A stretch of 21,661 nt of DNA from a virus, in IMG/VR virus record IMGVR_UViG_3300030430_000612, positions 1-21,661 of that record, one strand, 5' to 3'. The notes below the pieces were generated by a model that ran no database searches, was not told where the DNA came from, and saw nothing but the letters and a program-made list of their open reading frames with translations. Positions 7,610 to 14,643 of the stretch are shown here, piece by piece (position 1 is the stretch's first letter; the number at the start of each line of letters is the position of its first letter). Both the position numbers and the translations under genes were made by a program.

Positions 7610-9687
7610 CGTGTCACAAATGGTCCTTTAGTTCCATGCGCGTTTATAGCTCTCGCTCTTACAGTATATTCACCTTCTTCAATATCCTTAAATTCAAACA
7701 ATCCTAGCTGACCTTTATTAACAGCCACAAAGTCTTGTTGATATGCTTGAACTCGCACATATTGATCGTACTTGTCAGGATCGGCTACCATCGTAGCAAC
7801 TAAGGTATTATCAATATAATTGTCTTGCGCTGTGGTATTTGATAACCCAACAGACCGATTTAAGAGACAGATTACATCGTCAATCGCAACATTTTGTGTG
7901 CCAAGATCAGCAACATTTCCTAAGAATTGTTGCGAAGGATCTGTCTGTAATAAACGGGTTTCACTAGAGCTTGCTGTACCAACGATTATTCTTAGCAAAG
8001 AAATTACAATTGCCATAAAATTGACGTCTGCTTCACCTTTTGTCGTTCTCAGAAGTTGCACTTCCACCGTGTCAATCTGGGCAGGATGTGGCGAAGAAAC
8101 TGTCACAAATAGCGTTGTACTTATTTTTTCATTATACTGAACTTCTGCAACCTCATGGGTAATCCCAATATCAGGAACAGAAAATGGCGAAACCAAGGTT
8201 GTATTATTGCTTTCGAAGCTTGTTTCGTCTATCACTTCGTTCCATGCAAAAACGCCTTCGCTGATTTCTTGTAAACTCATATTTACTTGCAGCGTCATGT
8301 CGGACGCCAAGCCAAAGCTCCATTCGACTACCTCAAAGTTTTTAGCGTTAAAGCCTAACCTGTCATAAGTAATCGTAACTAAATCACCAACAGTAAGGTT
8401 TAAGCAACGCATTCCAAAAGAACCAGAAATCTGCAACTGTTCTCTGTTTCTATACAGCGCTAATTTTGCAATCCTTTGAGCCGTTGCACTAGAGGCGACA
8501 AACGGCAATTGCATCTCAAGAATGCTTTCTTCATTGTTATCGACGTTGAGAAACACTGAGCTTGAAAAGCTAGGGAAGTTAGCAAGTTGCCAGTTGGTTT
8601 CTGCGCCACGATGTAAGCCAATAATTTTGTTAAAACCATCCTTTCTACTGTTACGTGTACTTATAGAAAGACCAGAGCGGAAATCATCTTCTGTCAGTGC
8701 CAGAACTGGAGTTGTATATTTAGCAGCTTTACATTGCCATTTGCCTTGGCTGTACCATACCATGCCGCCCATCGTATCAACGATACTACCTATGACCTTC
8801 TGTGGATCAACGTCTGTTGTAAAAGAGCCGTTGCAAGTGTAACGCTTTTCTGTGCCACCTGCTGCAAGAGTAACATCCTCATCACAAATGTTTGCAGCCG
8901 CAGAAAATAAAGTATCATCAATTTCATCCGCGTCAGCTATACCCGACGAAATCAAATAGTCTCTTAGAACAAGAGCGGAATTATTGCTATAATTTGTTGC
9001 AGATGTTCTTGGATCAAACAGTTTTTTACCCTTGATAACTGCCGTGATATTAGGTGCACCGTTTGGATAAGCGTCTGGGTCAAACTCAAAAGTACAATGA
9101 AGATACGCTATGCCTGACGCCGTATGACTTTCATTCCAAGTTGTGCTTCCATTTATCGGGCTGAACGCTTGATCATCTGTTCCTAGCTTTTCTAAGATTG
9201 TACAAGCACTATTAAATCTTGAGACGGTTTCGCCCACTTGATCGACCGCAGAAGTAACAACACCACTACCATTTTTTGTAATCTCAAACTCATCAATATA
9301 GATCTCTTCATACGACTGAATTTCATGATCGGCAAAAGCAATCATTCTGTGTAGTTTATCATTTCCATCAGTTGTTTCTTGATAGAAAATTACACCGCCA
9401 ACTTTTGTTTCTCCATAAATTTGAGCGGTTGGCAAGGCAGCGCCTAACTGGTTTACTTCATATGATCTTATTTGATTGTCAAATTTGGGCTGTGTCAAAG
9501 CTGAATAGGCATATCCCAGCGCAACTTTGCCAGCAAAATTAAGAAAAGCAGTTGCACTAGCGAAGGCACCTTTTAGAGTTGCAAAGCCAGCAGCAATACT
9601 TGTACCTCCTGTAATGGTTGCAAGACCAACTGTAAGTATAGCCCCAAAAAGTCTTTGTCTGTCTTCTTTTTTAGCCACTTGTGACAC
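7606..9687 (-). CDS. J-like central tail hub / host-specificity protein
   Basis: The 693-aa product has a hydrophobic N-terminus (about residues 12-62, GAILTVGLATITGGTSIAAG and following), as in phage tip proteins related to lambda gpI/gpJ. A QIYGETKVGG motif (about 89-98) marks the start of the hub fold. A Phage-tail_3-like body follows (about 110-480), including DPRTSATNYSNNSALVLRDY and LTVGDLVTITYDRLGFNAKN. The end (about 655-690, LFEFKDIEEGEYTVRARAIN) looks like the last strands of an FN3 domain, so the chain stops inside what is usually one longer J protein. The start is a GTG at 9687, overlapping the previous gene by 17 bases. GTG at residue 4, with GGGGTG upstream, is an equally plausible start. 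Confidence 0.8.
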   Translation of the reverse strand: MSQVAKKEDRQRLFGAILTVGLATITGGTSIAAGFATLKGAFASATAFLNFAGKVALGYAYSALTQPKFDNQIRSYEVNQLGAALPTAQIYGETKVGGVIFYQETTDGNDKLHRMIAFADHEIQSYEEIYIDEFEITKNGSGVVTSAVDQVGETVSRFNSACTILEKLGTDDQAFSPINGSTTWNESHTASGIAYLHCTFEFDPDAYPNGAPNITAVIKGKKLFDPRTSATNYSNNSALVLRDYLISSGIADADEIDDTLFSAAANICDEDVTLAAGGTEKRYTCNGSFTTDVDPQKVIGSIVDTMGGMVWYSQGKWQCKAAKYTTPVLALTEDDFRSGLSISTRNSRKDGFNKIIGLHRGAETNWQLANFPSFSSSVFLNVDNNEESILEMQLPFVASSATAQRIAKLALYRNREQLQISGSFGMRCLNLTVGDLVTITYDRLGFNAKNFEVVEWSFGLASDMTLQVNMSLQEISEGVFAWNEVIDETSFESNNTTLVSPFSVPDIGITHEVAEVQYNEKISTTLFVTVSSPHPAQIDTVEVQLLRTTKGEADVNFMAIVISLLRIIVGTASSSETRLLQTDPSQQFLGNVADLGTQNVAIDDVICLLNRSVGLSNTTAQDNYIDNTLVATMVADPDKYDQYVRVQAYQQDFVAVNKGQLGLFEFKDIEEGEYTVRARAINAHGTKGPFVTR

Positions 9688-10087
9688 CCCAAAACATCAT
9701 GTCAGAAGTCACAGGGTCTATGGAAAGTTTGCTATTACCAACGAAACAAACGACGCGCCCAATGCAAACACCAAAGACGATTGGTAACACTCCATCTTTT
9801 TTATCATACGGTTCCGCAACAATTGACCCAATCGGTGGCAAAGTTGTGTTTAGCCTTGTCAATCTACTGTCTACGGCACTAACCAAATCTTTATGCTTTG
9901 TGGATCTCAACCATCTTCGATAGGTAACAAGCGCTCCTTTTGCTGTATTGTATTCCCCAAGAAATTCATCAGCAAAACCCTCGCCTCTTTGCAAGGCACA
10001 AGCCTTATTTGCAAACGTGATGCAATCGTGGTCACCCCATGAAAATGGTCTAAAACGACTTTGCTCAATGTAGTCATTAAAGGTCAT
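9671..10087 (-). CDS. NlpC/P60-like tail protein (DUF6950-like)
   Basis: The 138-aa product carries FSWGDHDCITFANKAC at residues 15-30. The W-G-x-H-D-C signature, with Cys22 as candidate nucleophile, matches the NlpC/P60-related proteins (DUF6950-type) found just before the J-like gene. They are functional counterparts of lambda gpK, thought to cut peptidoglycan or help tail-tip assembly. The later IGSIVAEPYDKKDGVLPIVF and GVCIGRVVCFVG segments fit the beta half of the fold. No His occurs anywhere after about residue 65, so the usual catalytic His of NlpC enzymes is not visible. Activity is uncertain. The ATG overlaps the preceding TGA (ATGA). Confidence 0.75.
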   Translation of the reverse strand: MTFNDYIEQSRFRPFSWGDHDCITFANKACALQRGEGFADEFLGEYNTAKGALVTYRRWLRSTKHKDLVSAVDSRLTRLNTTLPPIGSIVAEPYDKKDGVLPIVFGVCIGRVVCFVGNSKLSIDPVTSDMMFWGVTSG

Positions 10088-10746
10088 TCACCACCCCACT
10101 TCAGCACAGTTGTTTGAAGATCATTGAGGTAGTCGAACGCCTTGTCATTAGGGAAAAAGAGCTTTTGATACTCTGATGAATATCTTCTTGTTTTACGTGT
10201 TTGCAGGTCAATCAACTTGCTTTCAACTTTAAGGGCTATTGTTGCCGCATCAGGATCTTCAAGGATGTCCATTTGATCCATATAACCAGTGAATAAATTA
10301 ACTAGTAAACTTGGCTCCCCTAATGTATTATCAAGATCTGATGTGTCTTCTAATAAAATCGCAGTACCATCTTCATTAAGTGTTTTATTTTTGTTAGCAT
10401 CAAGGATACCAAATTTTATCCTGCACTCCCGCCCCTGATAAGGCTCTTGCAGCGCCAAAGATACAGTTTCTTGAGGTACACCCGATAAAGTGATTGTTGA
10501 GCCAGAAGCCCTTAAATCTGCTGTCTCTGTTACTTGTGAGATTTGAAGCATATTACCTGTGCCGCTATAAGTAATGCCTCCTGTCGTTAGATCACCTAAT
10601 CCTGTCCACAGATACAAAGGGCCAGCTTGAAGAATACTACCAGAAAAATCAATCTTACGCTCATCAAACATTAGTTCAATCGCAAAAAATGGAAATATTT
10701 CATCAAGCTCAAGAACACCTGCAACTGTGTCTAAAGAGCGTGTCAT
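10084..10746 (-). CDS. Distal tail / baseplate hub protein
   Basis: The 220-aa product contains an N-terminal beta region (FPFFAIELMFDERKIDFSGS) and a central GITYSGTGNMLQISQVTETA stretch. It ends with TRRYSSEYQKLFFPNDKAFD and LQTTVLKWG. The R-Y-S-x-E-x-Q pattern followed by F.ND.AFDY...LQ...WG is shared by tail proteins coded directly before an NlpC-like gene and J, in the position of lambda gpL or of the DUF2163-type proteins of gene transfer agents. It likely forms part of the ring joining tail tube and hub. The ATG overlaps the previous stop (ATGA), with GAGG seven bases upstream. The exact family is not certain. Confidence 0.65.
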   Translation of the reverse strand: MTRSLDTVAGVLELDEIFPFFAIELMFDERKIDFSGSILQAGPLYLWTGLGDLTTGGITYSGTGNMLQISQVTETADLRASGSTITLSGVPQETVSLALQEPYQGRECRIKFGILDANKNKTLNEDGTAILLEDTSDLDNTLGEPSLLVNLFTGYMDQMDILEDPDAATIALKVESKLIDLQTRKTRRYSSEYQKLFFPNDKAFDYLNDLQTTVLKWGGE

Positions 10747-11366
10747 GGAACAACCTCAATCGCAGCAAAGGTGATGCCATAAAAAGACGCACTATTTATA
10801 TTCCAATCCTGTTCCCCACTATTTAAACGAAAACGACCTACAGGACTTGAGGTTGTGACCGCTGCATTGTCACTTGGCGCAACTCTAATAGAAGGCCAAA
10901 GGTCTAAAGTTGCTTGTCCATTACTGTTAGTATCAACATTAGTGAGTACTTTATGGAGTGTCGCACTTGATCCACCCCCAAGCTGGATGTAATCACCCGC
11001 TTTTAACCAGTTTGTAACATTATTACTGCACCCATCTATACTTAATGAACTACCTGTTTGATTTGCACCGTTAACTAATGGCGTCCCACCCAGATTTCCA
11101 GAAGCAGTTGCCCCCAACGGATCACCTAATAAAAAAGAACCGGCCATACCGTTTAAGCTGAGAAGAAAACCAAGCCATATTTCAGCGTCGGATCTAATCA
11201 GCGGCGGAAGCTGTATTTCACACTCCCATCTTTGACCGCTATGATTATGGATTTGCTGTCTGTAACTAAATGGCGAACTTGTCAGGGCAGTCTGGTTTAC
11301 AGCCCTTAATGTCACATTCATTAAACCTGTGTGACTTGGTAATGTTCGTGGATAAGTGATAGCCAT
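10743..11366 (-). CDS. Distal tail protein
   Basis: The 207-aa product is mostly beta. It has an N-terminal half (SPFSYRQQIHNHSGQRWECE, LPPLIRSDAEIWLGFLLSLN, GSFLLGDPLG) and a C-terminal half (LKAGDYIQLGGGSSATLHKV, RLNSGEQDWNINS). A first domain that wraps a tube-like beta barrel and a later LxxGDYIQLG segment recur in minor tail proteins lying right after the tape measure, in the position of lambda gpM. Its start shares a base with the tape-measure stop (TGATG), with AGGAG seven bases upstream. It probably forms the first ring at the distal end of the tube. Assignment relies on position and remembered sequence pattern. Confidence 0.7.
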   Translation of the reverse strand: MAITYPRTLPSHTGLMNVTLRAVNQTALTSSPFSYRQQIHNHSGQRWECEIQLPPLIRSDAEIWLGFLLSLNGMAGSFLLGDPLGATASGNLGGTPLVNGANQTGSSLSIDGCSNNVTNWLKAGDYIQLGGGSSATLHKVLTNVDTNSNGQATLDLWPSIRVAPSDNAAVTTSSPVGRFRLNSGEQDWNINSASFYGITFAAIEVVP

Positions 11367-12763
11367 CAGAAAGCTCCTGCAAATGATCCACCGCGTCGCT
11401 TAGCGTCTAGCACAGCCGCTTTTGATGCTTCCTGTATTTGTGGCATTAAGCCTAAAATCTCTGCTCTGACGGTCTGCTGTACTCCTGTAGTCACATTAAT
11501 GCTTTGGTTCACAACTACTGTGTCACCGCCTAGTTTATTATTTGGTATCACATTTCCGCTTCTATTAGGTATAATAAGCTCCGGCCCAGCTTCTCCAACC
11601 ATGTAAGGTCTGCCAGCAGAAACGGGGCCACCCATTCCCCTTGTTTCAATATTACCAAATGACGGAAATGATTGAGATATAGCTCCAGAAATAAAACCTG
11701 TGATTTTTTTTACTACAAATATTCTAAAAAGCTCTCCAATAATATCACGAGCCATTAGTCGAAACGCATCTTTTGCAGATTTTGTACCATCTGCCAAGGA
11801 CATGAAAGCGTCTCCAAATTTTTTTCCGATCATATCAGAAATCGTTTCAGTCTTAGTTTTGATTTTATCTAAAGCATCTTCACCAGTTTTACCGACTTTT
11901 TTAAAGTAAGAGAAAAGATCAATTGTCGTCATATTGCTTAATTCTTGTTGTAGATTTTTTATACCAGCAAAAGGTTTTTTTAATTCGTGGTCTAATTTAA
12001 ATGCAGCTTCTGCTGCATCCTCAATGGCAATAATTGAGTCATTTAAAGCATCGAGTGTGCCACTTGTATCTAAGTTCATGCTTTCTTTTACAGCAAGAAT
12101 AAATTCTAATACACTTGCTCTAGCATCGTGGAATTGTATGATTGCGTTTTTTGCAAAAAGCCGTAATCTTTTTCCAACTCGATCAAAAACTTCTCTAATA
12201 ATTGAAGGCAGATTAGTGACGACAATCAAAAATCCATTAAAGCCATTTATAATACCGTTAATTGCAATTTTAGCAGCCTCTTTGAGCACTTCAAATCCAC
12301 GCACTAACAAATTAAATAAAGGAGTTAATTTCTCTGTCACCGGTGCTAATGCGGATTTCACATCTTTACCAAACCTTTTGAAGTCAAAAGTTGTTTCTCT
12401 GGTCTTGCTTGCAACCATCGCAAGCGCACCGCCTGCAGCAACAAGCGCACCAATAATCATACCTTTGGGGCCAAAAACAGAGGCAAGTTGTGGACCTTGC
12501 ATCGTCATTATTCTAAGCGCATCAGTTCCCATAGATGCTTGCACAGCAATATCTTGAAACTGCAAAGAAGCCATGCCCAGATTGCGGGTAAGATTTCCTG
12601 ATGTTCTCGTTAATGCTCTATTGGTGTTTGCGTATTGTTTAAAGGCAACGTTAGATTTTGCCACCTGACTATTAACCTTGCCAAGTTGATCTTGCACTGC
12701 TTTCATTTGAGGAACTGCATTACCAACAGCATTCATCTCAAACGTGAGCTTTTCAACTGCCAT
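11366..12763 (-). CDS. Tape measure protein (short)
   Basis: The 465-aa product sits directly after the gpG/gpGT genes. The N-terminus is helical (about 1-60), then LGMASLQFQDIAVQASMGTD (63-82) and a hydrophobic stretch (about 101-118, GMIIGALVAAGGALAMVASK). More helices and two hydrophobic segments follow (about 165-183 and 343-362). A typical tape-measure end follows: GGPVSAGRPYMVGEAGPELI (378-397) and a basic-Gly tail. It sets tail length and may cross the host membrane during DNA entry. At about 1.5 angstrom per residue it predicts a tail near 70 nm, about half of lambda's. AGGAG lies ten bases before the ATG, which is inside the end of the frameshifted gpT frame. Confidence 0.85.
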   Translation of the reverse strand: MAVEKLTFEMNAVGNAVPQMKAVQDQLGKVNSQVAKSNVAFKQYANTNRALTRTSGNLTRNLGMASLQFQDIAVQASMGTDALRIMTMQGPQLASVFGPKGMIIGALVAAGGALAMVASKTRETTFDFKRFGKDVKSALAPVTEKLTPLFNLLVRGFEVLKEAAKIAINGIINGFNGFLIVVTNLPSIIREVFDRVGKRLRLFAKNAIIQFHDARASVLEFILAVKESMNLDTSGTLDALNDSIIAIEDAAEAAFKLDHELKKPFAGIKNLQQELSNMTTIDLFSYFKKVGKTGEDALDKIKTKTETISDMIGKKFGDAFMSLADGTKSAKDAFRLMARDIIGELFRIFVVKKITGFISGAISQSFPSFGNIETRGMGGPVSAGRPYMVGEAGPELIIPNRSGNVIPNNKLGGDTVVVNQSINVTTGVQQTVRAEILGLMPQIQEASKAAVLDAKRRGGSFAGAF

Positions 12764-13240
12764 CTTTTTCGCGCTCCTGTTTTATCTTAAAATAAGCGAC
12801 CCATTCATTATACTCTGAAAGGCTGATCTGATCTATTTCAGATATGGTTTTGCCTAAATGCTCTGCTAGAGAAATCAGATTGTATCTAAACGGATCGCTC
12901 CTTAGTTTTTTTCCTGTTCCTCTTCTGAGGCACTATCAAAGATCGCACCAAACATCTTAGGAATGACTTCAAATTGCTCACCCATTAGCTTAAATTTATG
13001 ACCATGATCGAAAACCTTGTTACCAGAAGCATCAAGTGCTTTCATTATGACAAGATCAATCATACCGTCAGCAGTTTGCTCATTTAAGAAATTTGGATGT
13101 TTCTTTTGCAATTTACTTAGATCACGAAAAGTAAGTGGCTCAAAATAAAACGTAAAAACCTTACCATCTTCACGCTCTATATCTACTGATCTCAATTCTT
13201 TTTCGGGTCTACTAGCAAAAAAATCATCAGCCAAAGACAT
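12753..13240 (-). CDS. gpGT-like tail assembly chaperone, made by -1 frameshift
   Basis: The product is residues 1-112 of the gpG-like protein followed, after a -1 slip at 12905-12911, by 50 residues read in the shifted frame to a TGA at 12753: 162 aa in all. The extension starts LRSDPFRYNLISLAEHLGKT and continues ISEIDQISLSEYNEWVAYFK, which is the usual look of the T domain of siphophage chaperones (a helix with LAEHLGKT..EI...S..E.NEW.AY). The shifted frame is open over the whole 138-base gap before the tape measure and ends 11 bases inside it. In lambda, gpG and gpGT in fixed ratio bind the tape measure and recruit tube protein. Here this is inferred from site, order and frame. Confidence 0.85.
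12902..13240 (-). CDS. gpG-like tail assembly chaperone
   Basis: The unshifted product has 112 aa: MSLADDFFASRPEKELRSVD, a beta segment (VFTFYFEPLTFRDLSKLQKK) and an acidic C-terminal tail SASEEEQEKN. The YFEPLTFRDL segment followed by a helix is typical of G-type chaperones located between tail tube and tape measure. The start is coupled to the tail-tube stop (TAATG) with no strong Shine-Dalgarno, so its level follows that of the tube gene. Most ribosomes should end here, with a minority continuing into gpGT. Confidence 0.85.
   Translation of the reverse strand: MSLADDFFASRPEKELRSVDIEREDGKVFTFYFEPLTFRDLSKLQKKHPNFLNEQTADGMIDLVIMKALDASGNKVFDHGHKFKLMGEQFEVIPKMFGAIFDSASEEEQEKN
12905..12911 (-). 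promoter_or_regulatory. Slippery heptamer A AAA AAC for -1 frameshifting
   Basis: On the coding strand the gpG frame ends GAA AAA AAC TAA, so A AAA AAC fits X XXY YYZ in the zero frame one codon before the stop. A GAGG lies seven bases upstream of the heptamer and could act as the Shine-Dalgarno-like stimulator known from dnaX-type sites. I find no strong stem-loop just downstream. Confidence 0.85.
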
Positions 13241-13641
13241 TAGACAGTACCGATAGTCAGCGCACCAGTAAGTTGCAATTCAGCCTCTAGTGTAGCCAAA
13301 CCGTCATGCGTTGCACCCTTTGCTACAGACGTAACTATGAAAGTACCTGACAGCTTTACATCACCGCTTGCTGTGCCTTCTGAGTAAAATTCAGCATCAA
13401 CACTATCACGCTGTAAAAGGTCAATCTGTGAAGCACTGTCAGGGTCTAAAAATGCGCTTATGCTTGCTGTACCTGTAGCAAGACCCGCCTTATACGTCCT
13501 GTTCGTCGATCCCATCGTTGTACTGTCAACTGTGTCTGACGTCATAGTAAGTGACCAGCTTAAAAGCTCGCCTACTGAGGCCGGCGTACCGCCAGTGGTT
13601 ATCACCTTGCAGTCACCATCTGATCCGAAATAAGTAGCCAT
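13240..13641 (-). CDS. Major tail tube protein
   Basis: The 133-aa beta-rich product begins MATYFGSDGDCKVITTGGTP and holds LLSWSLTMTSDTVDSTTMGS, RTYKAGLATGTASISAFLDP and VKLSGTFIVTSVAKGATHDG. The W-S-(L/I)-T-x-x-x-D-x-x-D-(S/T)-T-x-x-x-S-x-x-x-x-x-x-x-x-G pattern is the signature of short siphophage tail-tube proteins. AAAAGGAG with a seven-base A/T spacer precedes the ATG, the strongest ribosome site among the tail genes, fitting a protein made in hundreds of copies. It polymerises around the tape measure. No C-terminal Ig-like decoration domain is present. Confidence 0.85.
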   Translation of the reverse strand: MATYFGSDGDCKVITTGGTPASVGELLSWSLTMTSDTVDSTTMGSTNRTYKAGLATGTASISAFLDPDSASQIDLLQRDSVDAEFYSEGTASGDVKLSGTFIVTSVAKGATHDGLATLEAELQLTGALTIGTV

Positions 13642-13656
13642 AAAAAAACTCCTTTT

Positions 13657-14100
13657 TTACTTGGCTGTCTCTACATCTGCCATAGATGTAACATATCTTA
13701 CATTGAATGTCAGCTTTACAATCCCTATGGGTTGCTCCGCATCACCAGAAAAATTCATCTCTGTGCTTATCAATGTTGCTCCTTTTGCAAGGCTGTTGAT
13801 GGTGAAATCCCCAGCAATTGCTTCTTCGACTTGAACGCATATTGCATCCACATCATCATCAAAAGTATCGGTTGCCTTAACGTAACAATCAACCTCAACA
13901 CTTAATTCTCTCGTAATATCCGTGACGCCCATATTTTGACGACTTGACGCCTCCGAACCTGTATAAACCGTGATAGCAGGAAGGCTTGCATCAGTTATTG
14001 GATAAACTCTTGTGCCAAATACTCGACTGCTGACAAGACTTACGCTTGATGAAAGCGTAGAAATAAATCTGTCTCTGATCGACTTTCTAACGTGCGCCAC
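13657..14100 (-). CDS. Tail terminator / gpU-like protein
   Basis: The 147-aa product has an N-terminal helix (VRKSIRDRFISTLSSSVSLV), the segment LPAITVYTGSEASSR, and strands TRELSVEVDCYVKATDTFDD and QPIGIVKLTFNVRYVTSMAD. A helix, then a LPAI.V motif, then E..V.....DD.. with terminal strands is the fold pattern of tail terminators such as lambda gpU. The place between the joining protein and the tail tube supports this. The start is GTG at 14100, coupled to the preceding TAG (TAGTG) with GGAG eight bases upstream. A gpZ-like role is a less likely alternative. Confidence 0.75.
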   Translation of the reverse strand: MAHVRKSIRDRFISTLSSSVSLVSSRVFGTRVYPITDASLPAITVYTGSEASSRQNMGVTDITRELSVEVDCYVKATDTFDDDVDAICVQVEEAIAGDFTINSLAKGATLISTEMNFSGDAEQPIGIVKLTFNVRYVTSMADVETAK

Positions 14101-14396
14101 TATTGTTTCTCCAATTGTACGTCCGTGACACCAGTGCCATCATGGATAAACGCTCTTACTTTGTAATTGATTGAATTTATAATCATTGTATTACCGAATG
14201 CGATAGATGACACATCCGTAGTTCTACAGGTCAATCTTGGCTGTTCTTCATGTACTGGCACAATACCACCCGCATCAACTGGCACAGTTTCATTATCGAA
14301 TATACCCTTTATTGTAGCCCCTTCGAAGGTAACATTGACGCCATGCTCGTTAGTTGACAGCATAATTGTTAAATCAGCATCAAACGGTATAGACAT
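14100..14396 (-). CDS. Head-tail joining protein (FII-like)
   Basis: The 98-aa product has a helical or charged start (MSIPFDADLTIMLSTNEHGV) and a beta body with IKGIFDNETVPVDAGGIVPV, PRLTCRTTDVSSIAFGNTMI and YKVRAFIHDGTGVTDVQLEK. The order I.G.FD followed by P.l.....d and a final YkV......G...l.L is that of lambda gpFII and related joining proteins, which sit at the neck and bind the tail terminator. GAGG lies seven bases before the ATG, which is coupled to the upstream stop (TAATG). Confidence 0.75.
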   Translation of the reverse strand: MSIPFDADLTIMLSTNEHGVNVTFEGATIKGIFDNETVPVDAGGIVPVHEEQPRLTCRTTDVSSIAFGNTMIINSINYKVRAFIHDGTGVTDVQLEKQ

Positions 14397-14590
14397 TATT
14401 CATCCTCTGGCGTTGATACTTTCTTAACAGCGCGATCTGTTTTTTTTAGTGTTTTTGGCTTTGTCGCTTTCTTAGCAAAACCACGTTTAATTAGCTTCTC
14501 AGCAATGCGGTCTGGTATGTCATGCTCTTCGCCTTGATGCATATTGCCGCCCATGCCAATTGTGCATTTTTTTAATATCTTTACTTTCAT
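14396..14590 (-). CDS. Small basic protein downstream of the capsid gene
   Basis: A 64-aa product with 14 Lys residues. It begins MKVKILKKCTIGMGGNMHQG, then EEHDIPDRIAEKLIKRGFAK, then a Lys/Thr/Pro tail. The compact first 40 residues (two strands with a Gly-rich turn, then an I..k.A..Li.rG.A helix) resemble small proteins often coded after capsid genes of HK97-fold phages, of uncertain role in decoration or head completion. AGAGG lies six bases before the ATG. It is the first gene after the capsid hairpin, which may set its expression. Confidence 0.7.
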   Translation of the reverse strand: MKVKILKKCTIGMGGNMHQGEEHDIPDRIAEKLIKRGFAKKATKPKTLKKTDRAVKKVSTPEDE

Positions 14591-14608
14591 GGTTTACCTC
14601 TTGAGGAT

Positions 14609-14632
14609 AGAGAGGGCATTTCTGCCCCCTCT
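14609..14632 (-). terminator. GAAA-capped hairpin after the major capsid gene
   Basis: In the RNA, AGAGGGGGCA pairs with TGCCCTCTCT over ten base pairs with one G-U, closing a GAAA (GNRA) tetraloop. It lies in the only intergenic gap over 50 bases, 12 bases after the capsid stop and 19 before the next ATG. There is no U-tract after it, so a full intrinsic terminator is unlikely. A 3'-end-protecting, processing or partial attenuation element for the abundant capsid mRNA is more likely. Confidence 0.65.
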
Positions 14633-14643
14633 GTTAAGCTTAA

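Noticed and set aside
11934-12557. A 207-codon open frame on the plus strand.
   Set aside because: It lies fully antisense to the tape measure gene, has a low-complexity Ser/Ala/Ile-rich translation with no domain, and no ribosome site; all supported genes run the other way.
12842-12905. A strong pseudoknot or stem-loop after the frameshift site.
   Set aside because: Only a four-pair CTCT/AGAG stem and other weak pairings are visible; I do not claim a structural stimulator.
14609-14632. The post-capsid hairpin as a full rho-independent terminator.
   Set aside because: No U-tract follows and essential tail genes lie downstream in the same direction without a visible promoter, so complete termination is unlikely.
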